Shown piece by piece: positions 1 to 4,764 of a DNA stretch of 9,846 nucleotides (positions within the stretch are counted from its first letter, which is position 1; the number at the start of each line of letters is the position of its first letter). Where the stretch lies: contig WRHA01000343.1 of NCBI GenBank assembly GCA_009783395.1, positions 1 through 9,846 on the forward strand, written 5' to 3'. The notes below the pieces were generated by a model. It was given only the letters and a program-made list of their open reading frames with translations. It had not been told where the DNA came from and made no database searches. The position numbers were made by a program, and so were the translations under genes. Source of the stretch: Defluviitaleaceae bacterium. Lineage in GTDB: Bacteria; Bacillota; Clostridia; Lachnospirales; WQUN01.

Positions 1-33
1 TTTTTTTGGCTGAATTTTACGGAGGACATGTAA

Positions 34-96
34 ATGAAGGAATTTGCGTACATCCGCGTTTCATCGAGGGAGCAACAGGAGCGGCGGCATTTTTAA
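34..96 (+). pseudogene. Serine recombinase, N-terminal remnant
   Basis: The frame reads MKEFAYIRVSSREQQERR and then HF-stop. The segment YIRVSSREQ is the classic start of the resolvase/invertase catalytic domain: the first beta strand, the conserved Arg, and the Ser expected to be the nucleophile. A GGAGG ribosome binding site lies 8 nt before the ATG, so this is a real gene start. An intact recombinase would be about 180-200 aa, but similarity stops after about 18 residues, exactly where the oppositely oriented toxin gene begins. The matching C-terminal DNA-binding domain is found about 750 bp downstream, so I read the two as pieces of one broken gene. The codon pair before the start is ATG-TAA (28-33), possibly the end of an upstream frame that runs off the window. 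Confidence 0.6.
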
Positions 97-509
97 GCCT
101 TCCAATTAACAATGCTCAACCCGTCAATGCGCTCAAAATCGCTAACATTGTCGGTAACTAAGGTATAGCAGTTTACGATACAATGTGCAGCGATGAAAAT
201 GTCGGCATCTTTGTTACCCACGGATAAACCTCGCGCCTCCAGTTCTGCCCGAATTTCCGCCGCTTTTATAAACTCTGCCTCATCCATAACGATCGTGGCA
301 GAAGACTCTGCGTAAAGGTCGTTGAAAACCTGTAATTGTGCCGTAGCATTTTTGCGGAGCAGATACCAATTTATTTCATAGTGGCAAATTGGCGGAATAA
401 CATATTTGTCGCCTTTTTCAATGATTTCTTCAAATCTTTGGCGTACTTCCGGATTGCGGTTTTGACGCAAGAGGAACGAAATCGTGTTTGTGTCAAGCGC
501 GTAAATCAT
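93..509 (-). CDS. vapC: VapC-type toxin, PIN-domain ribonuclease
   Basis: A 138-aa PIN-domain protein, the normal length for a VapC/FitB toxin. It begins MIYALDTNTISFLL with the first acidic residue at D6. E45 lies in YEINW, the D101/D103 pair in NKDADIFIAAH and D120 in TDN, which are the expected metal-binding positions of the PIN active site. VapC enzymes are Mg-dependent endoribonucleases that cut tRNA or rRNA and arrest growth when not neutralised; the target here cannot be read from sequence. Its ATG overlaps the stop of the upstream antitoxin gene (ATGA), so the two are translationally coupled. Its own stop overlaps the last codons of the recombinase remnant on the other strand. All key residues are present, so it is probably active. 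Confidence 0.9.
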   Translation of the reverse strand: MIYALDTNTISFLLRQNRNPEVRQRFEEIIEKGDKYVIPPICHYEINWYLLRKNATAQLQVFNDLYAESSATIVMDEAEFIKAAEIRAELEARGLSVGNKDADIFIAAHCIVNCYTLVTDNVSDFERIDGLSIVNWKA

Positions 510-793
510 AAATTGATCGCCCTTGCCATGCCGCCATTTGTTCTTTCACGGATATTTTCCAGCTCATTCCAATCGCTGTCCGCAATTTCGCCTTCGGCAC
601 TTCGAGCAGCGTCCAAAACTTTGCGCAGGCGCGCCAATTTCTCCCCATATGCGGAAATATCAGGATTTATAATTTCGTCGCTTAAAACATTTACAATAAC
701 CCTTCTCATTGTCGGAAGTTTGAACATTGAACCATCAGCTACAAACCGTCCGTCTGCTTGAAAATATCCTTGATACGCTTGTACGGTTGCCAT
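506..793 (-). CDS. vapB: VapB-type antitoxin partner of the PIN toxin
   Basis: A 95-aa protein encoded directly upstream of the PIN toxin and overlapping it by 4 nt, the usual antitoxin-first order. The N-terminal half (QAYQGYFQADGRFV, then KLPTMRRVIVNVL) looks like a small beta-rich DNA-binding domain. The C-terminal half (about residues 45-90) is charged and helical, as expected for the tail that wraps a PIN toxin. The call rests mainly on gene position; I cannot assign the N-terminal fold to a named family with certainty. The ribosome binding site GAGAGGAG lies 8 nt before the ATG. Antitoxins of this class normally repress their own promoter, which here lies just upstream at 817-845. Confidence 0.8.
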   Translation of the reverse strand: MATVQAYQGYFQADGRFVADGSMFKLPTMRRVIVNVLSDEIINPDISAYGEKLARLRKVLDAARSAEGEIADSDWNELENIRERTNGGMARAINL

Positions 794-816
794 GTTTTCG
801 TCTCCTCTCCGCGTTC

Positions 817-845
817 ATTATGCAGAAAAGAGCGCGAAAAATCAA
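817..845 (-). promoter_or_regulatory. Promoter of the vapBC pair
   Basis: Read on the minus strand: -35 TTGATT (840-845), 17-nt spacer, -10 CATAAT (817-822). This predicts a leader of only about 17 nt that carries the antitoxin ribosome binding site. The promoter sits immediately before the point where recombinase similarity resumes, so promoter and both genes form one compact cassette. Confidence 0.5.
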
Positions 846-1019
846 ATTGAACGGAGGGCATCTTGCCGCCCTATAAAAAGGTCTCCCGAAAATTTCGCCG
901 ATGTGGTGAAGAATTGGGAGCGAGGGGGAATTAATTTTGACGAGGCGTTAAGGCAAACAGGGCTTAAACAGGCCACGTTTTACAACCGTTTGCGGGAGAT
1001 GCGCGGCGGACGAAAATAA
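846..1019 (+). pseudogene. Serine recombinase, C-terminal HTH remnant
   Basis: The plus-strand frame ending at 1019 contains a segment like GRPxxxxPENF followed by VVKNWERGGINFDEALRQTG, LKQATFYNRLREM and a basic tail. This is the C-terminal Hin/resolvase helix-turn-helix: the GRP-type linker (here CRP, the Gly replaced by Cys), the spacer helix, then the LKxxTFYxRL recognition helix. Nothing of the central catalytic domain or long alpha-E helix (about 110 residues) is visible before it. Upstream codons of the same open frame (from 792) overlap the vapBC promoter and antitoxin start and do not look like recombinase. With the N-terminal piece at 34-96 it forms one inactivated recombinase gene interrupted by vapBC. 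It could alternatively be an expressed stand-alone HTH peptide, but I see no ribosome binding site with a start codon for that. Confidence 0.72.
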
Positions 1020-1024
1020 AAATC

Positions 1025-1052
1025 GCTATAAAAAGGCGTACCTTTCTATAGC
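1025..1052. repeat. 12-bp inverted repeat with 4-nt loop
   Basis: GCTATAAAAAGG, loop CGTA, CCTTTCTATAGC: 11 of 12 positions pair. It lies 5 nt after the recombinase stop and has no T tract behind it, so it is not a typical terminator. It may be a recombinase or element-end site, or a hairpin in the 3' untranslated region. Confidence 0.5.
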
Positions 1053-1084
1053 AACTGCTCGAGAGGAGAATATCACGCAAAAAG

Positions 1085-1192
1085 TTGGAAGTCAATTCAA
1101 TTTTTCACCCCGATATTTTTGAAGCGGTACGCGGGCTTGACAGTCTGAACCGCATGGAGCTTACGACCATGGAAACGACAGCGATTTTGTAA
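1085..1192 (+). other. Possible 35-codon ORF or gene remnant
   Basis: An open frame follows the hairpin and reads LEVNSIFHPDIFEAVRGLD, then SLNRMELTTMETTAIL and a stop. A purine-rich GAGAGGAG at 1061-1068 resembles a ribosome binding site, but no ATG follows it; the nearest alternative start in frame is TTG at 1085, 16 nt away. The frame stays open upstream with basic residues (RRISRKK). It may be a degraded end of a gene that once followed the recombinase. I do not recognise it. Confidence 0.2.
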
Positions 1193-1232
1193 AAAAAGCG
1201 CGTCGCGAAAAATTTTCGCGGCGCGTTTTTTT
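1191..1232. terminator. Bidirectional intrinsic terminator
   Basis: An A7 run, a GC-rich stem (GCGCGTCGCGAAAA against TTTTCGCGGCGCG, one wobble and one bulge), then a T7 run. Because both flanks are A/T tracts it can stop transcripts from either side: the recombinase-remnant region on plus, and the minus-strand operon whose last gene ends at 1252. Confidence 0.85.
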
Positions 1233-1251
1233 CGCCTGAATCATCTGTTGC

Positions 1252-1593
1252 TTAGCATAAATATTCACGCTTTAGTTGGTGGGTTGCTATAAACTCCAAT
1301 GCATCAAGAAACGCTTCCCTATAAATTGCATCCAGCTCGTAAATTTCTTCCTCACATATGGCATCCGAATACGCTTCAAAGTGGTCAACCATGCCATGCT
1401 CTATTAGAATTTTCAGAACAACTTGACTTGTATCCGCTCGTTGCCGAGCCAGTGCTTTGTAATGCGCATCCAATTCCGGCAATTTTTCAGTAATTTCTCG
1501 CCTGCGTGTTGCGCACATATCTTCAAAAATTTCCGCAAAAAATGGATATACGTTCAAAATTTTTTCTTGTCGCTGTTTCATTTCTTCGCTCAT
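1252..1593 (-). CDS. Uncharacterised helical 113-aa protein
   Basis: I do not recognise this protein. It starts MSEEMKQRQEKILNVYPFFA, is predicted mostly helical and acidic, and has no signal peptide or membrane segment. Two similar amphipathic stretches (about residues 38-52 and 84-102, each with a Leu/Tyr heptad pattern such as LDAHYKAL and LDAIYREAFLDAL) suggest a helical hairpin or bundle. The ATG at 1593 is chosen because AGGGGTG lies 7 nt upstream; the open frame runs 15 codons further but has no better start. It follows the one-helix membrane protein gene by 41 nt on the same strand with no clear terminator between, so it is probably last in that operon. It is followed by the strong bidirectional terminator. 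Confidence 0.6.
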   Translation of the reverse strand: MSEEMKQRQEKILNVYPFFAEIFEDMCATRRREITEKLPELDAHYKALARQRADTSQVVLKILIEHGMVDHFEAYSDAICEEEIYELDAIYREAFLDALEFIATHQLKREYLC

Positions 1594-1634
1594 GTAGACA
1601 CCCCTATCCGAAAATTTTAATAAAATACTGCCTC

Positions 1635-1961
1635 TCAAACCCGAAAGTAAATAATTCCATTTATCATCATGTACTCTGCGGTTATCCTGAGCGGATAGCC
1701 GCTACAGCTTTCGCAAAAGAAAATCAAATTTGCTCTTACTCGGAACACCCCCGTTTCTCGACCACGATCGAAGGTATCGCCCGTAAAGGTTATTTCGTCA
1801 CGAGTGCAAATTGCTCTCCATGTACCCTCAAGGCGATTTCCAACATAATTTCCGCTAATGAAATGAAAGAAGATGCCCACGAGCGCAATTAGCGCACTTA
1901 GAATAATTGCGTTCCTCAATATTTTTACAACACCATTAAAATTCTCCTTCCGCTTGCTCAT
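1635..1961 (-). CDS. Single-pass membrane protein, small beta-type domain
   Basis: A 108-aa protein with a short basic cytoplasmic start (MSKRKENFNGVVKILRN), one membrane helix (about residues 16-35, ILSALIALVGIFFHFI) and an outer domain of about 70 residues. That domain opens with LEGTWRA and runs through alternating strands with paired Gly/Asp turns (EITFTGDTFDRG, TGVFRVRANLIFF), ending NGIIYFRV. This pattern resembles the small lipocalin-like 'GTW' beta domains of exported Firmicutes proteins, but that is only a resemblance. C83 and C86 form a CESC motif. The start at 1961 is picked for length and charge; its ribosome binding site is weak, and an in-frame TTG at 2066 is a less likely alternative. 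It lies downstream of the exported peptide gene, separated by 197 nt holding two inverted repeats. Confidence 0.5.
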   Translation of the reverse strand: MSKRKENFNGVVKILRNAIILSALIALVGIFFHFISGNYVGNRLEGTWRAICTRDEITFTGDTFDRGRETGVFRVRANLIFFCESCSGYPLRITAEYMMINGIIYFRV

Positions 1962-2059
1962 TGGCAAATAAAAAAGAGAATCCCCGAAGCAATGAAACTG
2001 CTTGCAGGAATTCCCTTTGTGAATGTAAAATTTACTTTGAATTGTATTGCGCTGTTTTT

Positions 2060-2079
2060 GGAACAAGATAAATTGTTCC
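2060..2079. repeat. Perfect 7-bp inverted repeat, possible operator
   Basis: GGAACAA, 6-nt spacer GATAAA, TTGTTCC. It lies in the 197-nt gap before the one-helix membrane protein gene. No T tract follows on either strand, so a regulator site or mRNA hairpin is more likely than a terminator. Confidence 0.3.
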
Positions 2080-2100
2080 TCATCAAATTTTTACCTTCCC

Positions 2101-2118
2101 GCCGATACTGTTATCGGC
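2101..2118. repeat. 7-bp hairpin in leader region
   Basis: GCCGATA, loop CTGT, TATCGGC; a perfect stem in the same gap, 21 nt from the previous inverted repeat. On the minus strand it would lie in the transcript between the exported peptide gene and the membrane protein gene, where it could act as a processing or stability hairpin. Confidence 0.3.
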
Positions 2119-2144
2119 TGAAATTGCATCGCTCCGTTGCACAT

Positions 2145-2182
2145 AAAAAAACTCCCTCTTACACGTATTGCCAGTCTGTAAG
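2145..2182 (-). terminator. Weak terminator-like hairpin after exported peptide gene
   Basis: On the minus strand CTTACA pairs with TGTAAG across a 13-nt loop, followed six bases later by seven T residues. The stem is short and AT-rich and overlaps the 3' end of the peptide gene, so termination is probably partial. It would attenuate rather than block transcription into the next two genes. Confidence 0.3.
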
Positions 2183-2395
2183 CCATCTCATGCTAACCAT
2201 GCCCCAAACTCGAAATTGAAGCCGACCGCCAGACCATCTGTGATATATAACTGTTATTTCTGTAAATGGTGCAATTTCTTGATAGAGTACTCCTTTTGTC
2301 GGTTCTTCCGGAGCAACTGTGTTTGCCATTGCGGGAACGGCAAAGGGCATAGCCATCATACTAATAAGTAGAAACGCAACAAGCATTTTCTTCAT
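2159..2395 (-). CDS. Small exported peptide of the BlaI/M56 operon
   Basis: A 78-aa protein with a textbook signal peptide: MKKM, a hydrophobic core (LVAFLLISMMAMPFAV) and an AMA signal-peptidase I site at residues 22-24. The predicted mature peptide has about 54 residues and starts NTVAPEEP. It is rich in aromatics, with four Trp, and contains RLQFRVWG followed by MRWLTDWQYV; it has no Cys. There is no lipobox, so it should be released or loosely held outside the membrane. The ribosome binding site GGGGTG lies 6 nt before ATG. It begins 43 nt after the metalloprotease gene, so it is very likely in the same operon and possibly the output or ligand of that circuit. Function unknown; no antimicrobial or pheromone family is recognised. 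Confidence 0.7.
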   Translation of the reverse strand: MKKMLVAFLLISMMAMPFAVPAMANTVAPEEPTKGVLYQEIAPFTEITVIYHRWSGGRLQFRVWGMVSMRWLTDWQYV

Positions 2396-2438
2396 GTATT
2401 CACCCCATTTCTCTTTTGCATTTATTCTGCAAGAGAAG

Positions 2439-3617
2439 TCAATCGTGTTCCCTTGCGCGAATTTCTACCCAATTAAGAAGGTCGCTCTCCGCGTCCACAT
2501 ACATCGTAAAAATTCCGTCAACATAATATGAAAACGTGCCATCGCCATTATCTACGAGGAAAATGTCCATTTCTTCCATACGGAAAACTTCGCCTATTTC
2601 TTCTCTGCACACATCCATTAGATTCTCGGCAGGCGCGGGAACATACGGAGAATCTCTAGCAATCGGAAGAATGGTGAACGAGTAAGAAGCGAAAAACAAC
2701 GCAACAATCACAATAGAATAAACCACGCTTACTAAAATCCGCCGCTTACTGCGCGATTCCCACCGCATTGCCATGACAGTGAGCCTGTCCACTAATTCAT
2801 CTTCTTTGCTGACAAGCGCATTGTACACATTTAGGCTGCGCGCTTTTTTCTTTTCCGCATTGCCCAATTTAACAAGTCCATCAAGTAAATAATGAAAATC
2901 TTGCTTGCTGGGTGTAGCATATCCATCGCACTTTAACTCCGTTGCGAATTTGAAATTTCGCTTCAAAATATACACAATGGGGTTCCACCAAAAAACAAAA
3001 CAAATGATATTGATAACGATGTCTGCCAAATAATCCTTGTCTTGAATATGTTTCCACTCGTGCAGCAGAACAACGCGCAATTCATCATCAGAAAATTCAA
3101 TCTCCGGCAAGATGATATGCGGTCTAAACGCCGTGGCCACCGCTGTATTAAACGCCTTGCTCCGAAAAATGCGAAAATTTTTGTCATTGCCGATTATTTC
3201 AGACAGCAACGCTTCCGCGTGCTCATCGCGGGGCATGGTTACAGACCACCGCATTAAAAAGTAGTATTTGCTGATGTACTCATGGGCGTATTTCGCCGTA
3301 AGAAAAACAGTTACCGCGCCCCATGCAAAAATAAAAATGTGTGCAACTCTAATCGGTGGCATAATTTCATGTCGAAAAAAATTTACAACTGCGGGGTAAA
3401 GCGTTTCCGACCACACCACCACCACACCCGGAATTTCGGTCATAATAACCATTCGCAAGATGCTTAATACAAGCAGCAACAGCAACGGAACAACCGAAAA
3501 CATGACCGGATATTTTAACTTTCGTATTAACAAGCCGAGAAGGATAAATGCAGAAAACCACAACACGCCCATTGCAAAGGAATAAGGGGAAACGTAATTG
3601 TGAAATTCAATCCCCAT
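2439..3617 (-). CDS. BlaR1/MecR1-like M56 membrane metalloprotease
   Basis: A 392-aa integral membrane gluzincin. Hydrophobic segments lie at about 12-32, 36-59, 90-108, 197-218 and 294-316. The zinc motif HEWKH is at residues 186-190, and the likely third ligand E227 lies in FATELKCD after the WWNPIVYIL helix, the order seen in BlaR1 and MecR1. The upstream segment TAFRPHIILP is also typical of family M56. In BlaR1 an outer penicillin-binding domain of about 250 residues senses beta-lactam and triggers loss of the BlaI repressor. Here only about 75 residues follow the last helix (VDNGDGTFSYYVDGIFTMYVDA and neighbours), with no SxxK or KTG motif, so the signal must differ. The gene begins 4 nt after the repressor stop, with its AAGGAAG site inside the repressor gene, so the pair is coupled. 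Confidence 0.88.
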   Translation of the reverse strand: MGIEFHNYVSPYSFAMGVLWFSAFILLGLLIRKLKYPVMFSVVPLLLLLVLSILRMVIMTEIPGVVVVWSETLYPAVVNFFRHEIMPPIRVAHIFIFAWGAVTVFLTAKYAHEYISKYYFLMRWSVTMPRDEHAEALLSEIIGNDKNFRIFRSKAFNTAVATAFRPHIILPEIEFSDDELRVVLLHEWKHIQDKDYLADIVINIICFVFWWNPIVYILKRNFKFATELKCDGYATPSKQDFHYLLDGLVKLGNAEKKKARSLNVYNALVSKEDELVDRLTVMAMRWESRSKRRILVSVVYSIVIVALFFASYSFTILPIARDSPYVPAPAENLMDVCREEIGEVFRMEEMDIFLVDNGDGTFSYYVDGIFTMYVDAESDLLNWVEIRAREHD

Positions 3618-3621
3618 GCAG

Positions 3622-3948
3622 TTATTCTTCCTTTGCTTTTTTCAAACGATTGGCAAGCGCATTAACGTCAATTTTCATGCCTGATTCATTCATGTCCTGT
3701 ATAACTTCCAGTACATAATCCTCTGTTGTGATAAGCGGCTTGTAAGACCTTGCATGTTTTCCCGCCGTAGGCTTGTATCTGTCTAAAACCACCGCGCCTT
3801 TTTTGAGCAAAGAACGCATAATAACGAAAATGGAGCGATCCTGCCATGTTCGATTGGGCGAAGTTTCAATAATTTCAGTGGTTGTTAGGGGAGACTCGCT
3901 GTTCCATAACACCGTCATGATTTCCGCTTCTTTGACTGTCAGTTTCAT
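3622..3948 (-). CDS. BlaI/MecI/CopY-family repressor
   Basis: A 108-aa winged-helix protein. The N-terminus has the family pattern LTVKEAEIMTVLW (residues 3-15), then the helix-turn-helix (LTTTEIIETS to RTWQDRSIFVIMRSLLKKG, about 21-51) and the wing (VVLDRYKP to RSYKPLIT). The C-terminal helices (76-105) should dimerise. It is somewhat shorter than BlaI (about 125 aa), and the Asn-Phe cleavage pair known from staphylococcal BlaI is not visible. The family represses its own operon until its partner M56 protease inactivates it. The ribosome binding site is GAGTGAGGG before the ATG. The target is most likely its own promoter at 4015-4043. Confidence 0.88.
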   Translation of the reverse strand: MKLTVKEAEIMTVLWNSESPLTTTEIIETSPNRTWQDRSIFVIMRSLLKKGAVVLDRYKPTAGKHARSYKPLITTEDYVLEVIQDMNESGMKIDVNALANRLKKAKEE

Positions 3949-4014
3949 TTGCCCTCACTCCCAAACCACCTCCACTTCCCCAATTGCGGCGTGACTTCTC
4001 TCCAATCGAAAGAC

Positions 4015-4043
4015 ATTATAATTCGTTTGGGCTTGCCGCCCAA
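4015..4043 (-). promoter_or_regulatory. Promoter of the repressor operon with overlapping dyad
   Basis: Read on minus: -10 TATAAT (4015-4020, perfect), 17-nt spacer, and -35 TTGGGC (4038-4043, weak). The -35 box is one arm of the dyad TTGGGC-N5-GCCCAA (4027-4043). A dyad covering a weak -35 box is where a BlaI-type dimer would bind to block polymerase. The half-site differs from the TACA type known for BlaI, MecI and CopY, so the operator role is an inference. The leader is about 60 nt. Confidence 0.45.
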
Positions 4044-4276
4044 CTCGCACACAGAAAAATTTCGTTCGGTTGTTTTCATTTATATAGCACATATTGCCGC
4101 CGTCTGCAAGAAAAAAACTAAGCTGTGTCAAAAAAACATAAAAAAGTACGCAGAACAGGGCTTCTCGGGCGTTGTTCGGCGTGCTTTTTTTGTGCTTTTT
4201 GCGGGCGACCGCTGAAAACCCTAAATCCCCATCCGATTGCCTCGAATGGGGACAATCACGCAATTGATTCTTAAAA
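4044..4276. other. Gene-free spacer with orphan hairpins
   Basis: The whole 414-bp gap between the divergent genes at 3948 and 4363 has no credible ORF: the small open frames lack ribosome binding sites and have low-complexity translations. This central part holds a bidirectional terminator-like hairpin (4141-4191) and an imperfect stem CCCCAT...ATGGGG around 4228-4252. No clear promoter was found for a small RNA. Confidence 0.4.
4141..4191. terminator. Terminator-like hairpin in divergent spacer
   Basis: An A run, GTACGCAGAACA (4146-4157), a 15-nt loop, TGTTCGGCGTGC (4173-4184), then T7. Of 12 positions 10 pair, plus one wobble. It has A/T flanks on both sides and could act in both directions, but no recognised gene ends here on either strand. 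Confidence 0.5.
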
Positions 4277-4298
4277 GCCCGCCGCAAGGCGGTTTTTT
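4277..4298 (+). terminator. Compact intrinsic terminator
   Basis: CCGCC, tetraloop GCAA, GGCGG, followed by T6; the GCAA loop is a stable GNRA type. It lies directly before the promoter of the 86-aa gene, where it would insulate that gene from upstream plus-strand transcription. No gene that it would terminate is visible. Confidence 0.65.
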
Positions 4299-4299
4299 C

Positions 4300-4328
4300 T
4301 TGCGATTCTCCCGAAAACCATTTATATT
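4300..4328 (+). promoter_or_regulatory. Promoter of the 86-aa gene
   Basis: -35 TTGCGA (4300-4305), 17-nt spacer, -10 TATATT (4323-4328), giving a leader of about 28 nt that contains the AAAGGAG site. The -35 match is 4 of 6 and the -10 is close to consensus. Confidence 0.45.
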
Positions 4329-4362
4329 AGCCTCAAACAACATTTTCGAAAGGAGCATTGAA

Positions 4363-4623
4363 ATGTTGCAAAAAATCAACGACAAGGAAATTATGACAAT
4401 GCAAGAGCTTATTATGAAATACCCCGAGCATTTTATTATGGCGGAGATTACGGAAACCGTTGACTCACAGGTAAATGACCGAGGATACGTGATGTACATC
4501 GCCGACTCAATGAAAGAATTGTATGATGTGCCGAACGAGGAGGAACAGGGAAGGCGTTGTTTCAGAATGACCGGACATAATGCGGAGAAACCATTTAGCT
4601 TGGGGTTGATGGTTTATGAATAA
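4363..4623 (+). CDS. Unrecognised 86-aa cytoplasmic protein
   Basis: The frame opens earlier, but the ATG at 4363 is chosen because AAAGGAG lies 8 nt upstream and the earlier codons run through a terminator. The protein has no signal peptide or membrane helix. An N-terminal helix (MTMQELIMKYPEHFIMAEI) is followed by a strand-like region (GYVMYIADSMKELYDVP) and a conserved-looking end, GRRCFRMTGHNAEKPFSLGLMVYE, with one Cys (C66). It could be a small single-domain protein, possibly a binding partner of something larger. I do not recognise the family. It is monocistronic, with its own promoter and a terminator behind it. Confidence 0.7.
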   Translation: MLQKINDKEIMTMQELIMKYPEHFIMAEITETVDSQVNDRGYVMYIADSMKELYDVPNEEEQGRRCFRMTGHNAEKPFSLGLMVYE

Positions 4624-4642
4624 ATTTCCGTTAAGAACATTT

Positions 4643-4691
4643 GGCAGAGCGTTTGTTGTTATAAACATCAAGCAAAACCTCTGCCTTTTTT
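4643..4691 (+). terminator. Intrinsic terminator of the 86-aa gene
   Basis: GGCAGAG pairs with CTCTGCC; a 2x2 internal loop is followed by TTTG pairing with CAAA; T6 follows. It separates the small gene from the chemoreceptor gene. Confidence 0.75.
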
Positions 4692-4703
4692 ATACGTCAA
4701 AAC

Positions 4704-4732
4704 TTGACAACAAGCCAAAAACGCCGCATATT
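4704..4732 (+). promoter_or_regulatory. Sigma-A-like promoter of the chemoreceptor gene
   Basis: -35 TTGACA (4704-4709, perfect), 17-nt spacer, -10 CATATT (4727-4732). A TATAAT at 4744-4749 is too close to the ribosome binding site to serve as -10. I see no good sigma-D (motility) promoter and no cyclic-di-GMP riboswitch in this leader. Confidence 0.5.
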
Positions 4733-4764
4733 CATTACAGTATTATAATCGGGAGGCGAGGCAC

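Noticed and set aside
336..761. Plus-strand open frame over vapBC
   Set aside because: Antisense to the well-supported toxin-antitoxin pair, with no recognisable domain and no start signal.
2439..3948. Beta-lactam resistance regulator
   Set aside because: The protease lacks a penicillin-binding domain and no beta-lactamase gene is nearby, so only the family, not the drug response, is supported.
3955..4287. Minus-strand open frame upstream of the repressor
   Set aside because: It would run through the repressor promoter and both hairpins. Its translation has no domain features.
4624..4764. Cyclic-di-GMP riboswitch in the chemoreceptor leader
   Set aside because: The conserved core of that riboswitch is not present. 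The region is explained by a terminator and a promoter.
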